From Gammaproteobacteria bacterium (GTDB lineage: Bacteria; Pseudomonadota; Gammaproteobacteria; Steroidobacterales; JABDKV01): 64,000 nucleotides of DNA. The stretch is taken from the NCBI GenBank assembly GCA_013003425.1, contig JABDJB010000045.1, positions 1-64,000 of the forward strand, read 5' to 3'. Positions within the stretch are counted from its first letter, which is position 1, and each line of letters begins with the position of its first letter. A program made the position numbers and the translations under genes. Below are positions 61,120 through 64,000 of this stretch, piece after piece. Below the pieces are notes generated by a model that was not told where the DNA came from, did not search any database, and worked only from the letters and a program-made list of their open reading frames with translations.

Positions 61120-61944
61120 TTACTCCTGGCCAAATTCGTCGGCGAGTTCGATGCCCCGGTCGCGCGCTGCGCGGATCGCGGTGCTGATCAGGTTGCGCAG
61201 TTCTGCGCTGTCGAGAGTTGCGAGCGCGGCGGCGGTAGTGCCGCCCGGCGAGGTAACCCGGTGTCGCAGCACCTCGATATCCTCGCCGGTTTCCAGCGCC
61301 ATGCGTGCCGCTCCCAGCGCGGTCTCGACCGTAAGCAGTCGTGCAATGTCGGCCGGCAAGCCGAGTTCTGTGGCAGACCGGGCAATCACTTCCATGAACA
61401 GGAAGAAATAGGCCGGCCCGCTGCCGGAGACTGCCGTAACTGCATCCATCAGCGTTTCATCATCAAGCCAGACGACGGCACCGACTGCACGCAATAAAGA
61501 TTCGGCAATTTCACGCTGCTGTTCGCTGGTGTGAGCATTGGCATAAAGCGCCGTCGCGCCGCTGCGTAACAGGGCAGGCGTATTGGGCATGGCGCGCACG
61601 ATTGCCGGCTTACCACCAAGCCACCGGCGTATATCAGGCTCGCGTATTCCGGCGGCGATAGAAACGATCAGCTTGTCGTTGCAGTCAGCTGCCGCTAGCT
61701 CGCTGGCGACTGCGGCAAGCACCTGCGGTTTCACCGCAAGGACGATGACATCAGCCATAGCTGCGGCAGCGGCATTGGTGGCCGCAGTGCGTACGCCGAA
61801 TGTTTGTTGCAGGACATCACGCTGATCGGGATCGGGGTCGGCAGCGCACAACGAGGCGGGGTCCGAACCGTCGGCGATGAGGCCGCCAATAAGGCTGCGC
61901 GCCATATTACCGGCGCCGATGAAACAGATGTTGGTTGCAGACAT
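61120..61944 (-). CDS. proC: Pyrroline-5-carboxylate reductase
   Basis: 274 residues. Rossmann motif ICFIGAGNMARSLIGGLIADG, then VIVLAVKPQVLAAVASEL, IVRAMPNTPALLRSGATALYA, TAVSGSGPAYFFLFMEVI and the ending HRVTSPGGTTAAALATLDSAELR, all standard for ProC. It makes L-proline from pyrroline-5-carboxylate. The ATG at 61942-61944 starts MSATNICFIG; a longer frame upstream is not family-like. Confidence 0.96.
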   Translation of the reverse strand: MSATNICFIGAGNMARSLIGGLIADGSDPASLCAADPDPDQRDVLQQTFGVRTAATNAAAAAMADVIVLAVKPQVLAAVASELAAADCNDKLIVSIAAGIREPDIRRWLGGKPAIVRAMPNTPALLRSGATALYANAHTSEQQREIAESLLRAVGAVVWLDDETLMDAVTAVSGSGPAYFFLFMEVIARSATELGLPADIARLLTVETALGAARMALETGEDIEVLRHRVTSPGGTTAAALATLDSAELRNLISTAIRAARDRGIELADEFGQE

Positions 61945-61980
61945 TAACTTAGGATAACCAGCAGCAGAGTTACAGGGCAA

Positions 61981-62664
61981 TCAGGCGCGTGCGCCAAACA
62001 CCGCTGTTCCGATGCGGACCATGGTCGAACCGGCGGCTATGGCAGCCTCCAGGTCGCCGGATGTTCCCATCGATAGCGTGTCCAGACCGTGGCCTGCGGC
62101 GCGCAATGTCTCGTACAGGTCCCGCGTACGCTCGAAATGAACGGCGGCAAGCCGCGCTTCGGTCTCCAGCGGTGGCATGCACATGAGTCCACGCAGGCGC
62201 AGGCGCGGCATCGCAGCGATTGTGGCTGCCAGCTGGTCAATCCCGGTGATGGCCGCGCCCGGCCGCGCCGGGTCGTCGCTCAGCCGCACCTGGATACAGA
62301 CATTCAGGGGCGGTTGATGTTGTCCGCGCTGGTCGTTCAGTCGTTGCGCAATACGCTGACGATCAACCGTCTGCACCCAGTCAAATTCGGTCGCAATATC
62401 GCGGGTCTTGTTGCTCTGAACCCTGCCGATAAAGTGCCAGACGGCGCCGGAATCGCGCAGCTTCTGGATTTTGACGGTTGCTTCCTGTAGATAGTTTTCA
62501 CCGAAGTCACGCTGACCTGCATCGAGGGCCGCTGATATCAGTTCCGGCGGTTTGGTCTTCGATACAGCAATTAGGCGGATTTCAGCGGGATCCCGGCCAG
62601 CCTGCCCGGCGGCAGCGGCAATCCGATCATGGATTTTGCTAAGTGTGACTGTGACTTGCGTCAT
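61981..62664 (-). CDS. yggS: YggS family pyridoxal-phosphate homeostasis protein
   Basis: 227 residues of the YggS/PLPBP family: RLIAVSKTKPPELISAALDAGQRDFGENYLQEA (PLP Lys in VSKTK), WHFIGRVQSNKTRDIATEFDWVQTVDR, RLRGLMCMPPLE and the phosphate-binding TLSMGTSGDLEAAIAAGSTMVRIGTAVFG. It holds and delivers PLP and affects amino-acid homeostasis. First gene of the yggS-proC-yggT-yggU operon, divergent from pilT. Confidence 0.96.
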   Translation of the reverse strand: MTQVTVTLSKIHDRIAAAAGQAGRDPAEIRLIAVSKTKPPELISAALDAGQRDFGENYLQEATVKIQKLRDSGAVWHFIGRVQSNKTRDIATEFDWVQTVDRQRIAQRLNDQRGQHQPPLNVCIQVRLSDDPARPGAAITGIDQLAATIAAMPRLRLRGLMCMPPLETEARLAAVHFERTRDLYETLRAAGHGLDTLSMGTSGDLEAAIAAGSTMVRIGTAVFGARA

Positions 62665-62686
62665 ACTGGCGTATGGGGTGCTCGGC

Positions 62687-62692
62687 TATACT
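62687..62692 (+). promoter_or_regulatory. -10 element of pilT
   Basis: TATACT, 82 bp upstream of the pilT start, with no convincing -35 at 16-18 nt. Confidence 0.45.
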
Positions 62693-62773
62693 ACGTCGCG
62701 CGCAGTAGTCAGGCGCTCTGGGCGATGTTGTAACTCGTTGTTTTGCCTGATGTAACTCACGCAGGAAAATCCT

Positions 62774-63814
62774 ATGGCTGTTGACATTTCGCAACTTCTT
62801 GCCTTTGGCGTCAAGAACAACGCCTCAGATCTGCATTTATCGGCCGGAATGCCGCCGATGATCCGGGTCGACGGTGATATGAAGCGCATCAATATGCCGT
62901 CGCTGGAGCACAAAGAAGTGCACAGCATGGTGTACGACATCATGAATGACAAGCAGCGCAAGGACTTTGAAGAGTTCCTCGAGACTGACTTTTCATTCGA
63001 AATTCCGGGCCTGGCCCGGTTTCGCGTTAATGCCTATAACCACAACCGGGGCGCCGGCGCGGTGTTTCGTACCATTCCTTCAAAGATTCTCAGCCTGGAG
63101 GATCTCAACGCACCCAAGATCTTCAAGGAAATTGCGCTTACCGCGCGCGGCATTGTGCTGGTTACCGGGCCGACCGGTTCGGGTAAATCCACCACGCTGG
63201 CCGCCATGATCGACTACATCAACGACACGCGGCCGGATCACGTGCTCACCGTCGAAGACCCGATTGAATTTGTCCACGAAAGCAAGAAGTGCCTGATCAA
63301 CCAGCGTGAGGTGCACCGTGACACGCTCGGCTTCAACGAAGCACTGCGTTCGGCGCTGCGTGAAGATCCGGACGTCATCCTTGTTGGTGAGATGCGCGAC
63401 CTCGAAACCATTCGCCTGGCACTGACCGCCGCGGAAACCGGGCACCTTGTATTCGGCACCCTGCACACCAGTTCCGCTGCCAAGACCATTGACCGTATCG
63501 TCGACGTGTTTCCGGCCGGCGAGAAAGAAATGGTGCGCTCGATGCTGTCCGAGTCGCTGCGCTCGGTAATTTCGCAGACTTTGCTGAAAAAGAACGGTGG
63601 CGGCCGGGTTGCCGCGCACGAGATCATGATTGGTACGCCTGCCATCAGGAACCTGATTCGCGAAGGCAAGATTGCACAGATGTATTCGGCCATACAGACG
63701 GGGCAGCAGTCAGGCATGCAAACGCTTGATCAGTGCCTGCAGGACGTGGTCAAGGCCGGCCTGGTTTCCCGCGAGGAAGCCCGCTACAGAGCCGTGATTA
63801 AAGAGAACTTTTAA
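62774..63814 (+). CDS. pilT: Type IV pilus retraction ATPase
   Basis: 346 residues of the PilT family: N-terminal NNASDLHLSAGMPPMIRVDGDMKRI, Walker A VTGPTGSGKST (~130-140), EDPIEFVHESKKCLINQREV, LREDPDVILVGEMRDLETI (Walker B) and the AAETGHLVFGTLHTSSA box. It retracts pili in twitching motility and DNA uptake. Divergent from yggS and followed by pilU after 20 bp, as in Pseudomonas. Confidence 0.97.
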   Translation: MAVDISQLLAFGVKNNASDLHLSAGMPPMIRVDGDMKRINMPSLEHKEVHSMVYDIMNDKQRKDFEEFLETDFSFEIPGLARFRVNAYNHNRGAGAVFRTIPSKILSLEDLNAPKIFKEIALTARGIVLVTGPTGSGKSTTLAAMIDYINDTRPDHVLTVEDPIEFVHESKKCLINQREVHRDTLGFNEALRSALREDPDVILVGEMRDLETIRLALTAAETGHLVFGTLHTSSAAKTIDRIVDVFPAGEKEMVRSMLSESLRSVISQTLLKKNGGGRVAAHEIMIGTPAIRNLIREGKIAQMYSAIQTGQQSGMQTLDQCLQDVVKAGLVSREEARYRAVIKENF

Positions 63815-63834
63815 TGGGGCATCAGGAGATCTGA

Positions 63835-64000
63835 ATGGAGCGGGACCAGGCAATAAAGCTCATGCGTGAGCTGCTGCAAAAGATGGTCGACAGCGAGGCC
63901 TCAGACTTGTTCATTACGGCGGGTTTTCCGCCGGCACTGAAAGTCGACGGCCTTGTAAAGCCTGTCGCCAATACGCAGCTTACTGCTGCCCAGAGCGCGT
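63835..64000 (+). CDS. pilU: PilT-like ATPase PilU (5' part only)
   Basis: 55 residues visible; the rest is beyond the right edge. MERDQAIKLMRELLQKMVDSEASDLFITAGFPPALKVDGLVKPV is the PilU N-terminal pattern, and GGAGAT sits upstream of the ATG. It assists PilT in pilus retraction. Confidence 0.9.
   Translation, partial: MERDQAIKLMRELLQKMVDSEASDLFITAGFPPALKVDGLVKPVANTQLTAAQSA

Overview
The window is a 64 kb piece of a GC-rich gammaproteobacterial chromosome. The evidence is the macromolecular-synthesis operon rpsU-yqeY-dnaG-rpoD with divergent tsaD, the yggS-proC-yggT-yggU run beside pilT-pilU, the split class II ribonucleotide reductase NrdJa/NrdJb known from pseudomonads, cytochrome c4, UppP, Cca, Slt70 and DegQ. 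A PEP-CTERM-type secreted protein, a GGDEF protein and an alternative complex III suggest a free-living, respiring, possibly biofilm-forming environmental bacterium. I cannot place it to genus. There are no rRNA genes, CRISPR arrays, transposases or prophage genes. Most of the window is core chromosome with a few accessory insertions.

Layout. 1-3539: the 5' part of a very large surface lipoprotein on the minus strand, built of ~116-residue repeats. 3789-4142: a tRNA-Ile(CAU) gene whose anticodon loop is interrupted by a 236-nt ORF-less group I intron. 4190-10623: rpoD, dnaG, yqeY, rpsU (minus), then tsaD and a folB-folK fusion (plus). 10617-14239: an S41 lipoprotein protease and two glycosyltransferases set into this folate/tRNA-modification block. 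14236-22362: pteridine-reductase-like SDR, MidA-like methyltransferase, UppP, Cca, an HExxH lipoprotein, an NDUFA9-like protein and Slt. 22531-24459: DegQ and Hsp20, the latter behind a clear sigma-32 promoter. 24585-27781: NrdJa/NrdJb, with an NrdR box and paired DnaA boxes upstream. 28130-33727: TMEM175-like protein, dCache-GGDEF cyclase, PepQ, a small cysteine-containing protein under a c-di-GMP-I riboswitch, and a PEP-CTERM protein. 33941-36039: class III aminotransferase and a lone TIR-like protein. 36085-45331: cytochrome c4, then a seven-gene alternative complex III operon (actA-B1-B2-C-D-E-F) and a START/SRPBCC-CBS fusion. 45441-53854: smaller accessory genes (DUF4332, Ada-like methyltransferase, hydrolase, DUF1272, chromosomal ParM-like actin, MsrB, amidohydrolase). 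53851-64000: HhH/coiled-coil and OmpA-like envelope proteins, a CPA1 antiporter, TerB-like, HU, DUF4426, yggU-yggT-proC-yggS, pilT and the start of pilU.

How the parts connect. Cytochrome c4 next to ActABCDEF suggests quinol oxidation by alternative complex III with c4 as a possible electron acceptor. The GGDEF protein can make c-di-GMP, and a c-di-GMP-I riboswitch about 2 kb away controls a small protein of unknown function. The RNR promoter region combines replication (DnaA) and dNTP (NrdR) control elements.

The observations most worth following are the tRNA intron, the riboswitch and its unknown target, the TIR-like protein with Gln at the usual catalytic Glu position, the START-CBS fusion behind complex III, the chromosomal actin homologue without a ParR/parC partner, and the tandem-repeat surface lipoprotein. 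Function calls rest on reading translated motifs by eye; no database search was run.
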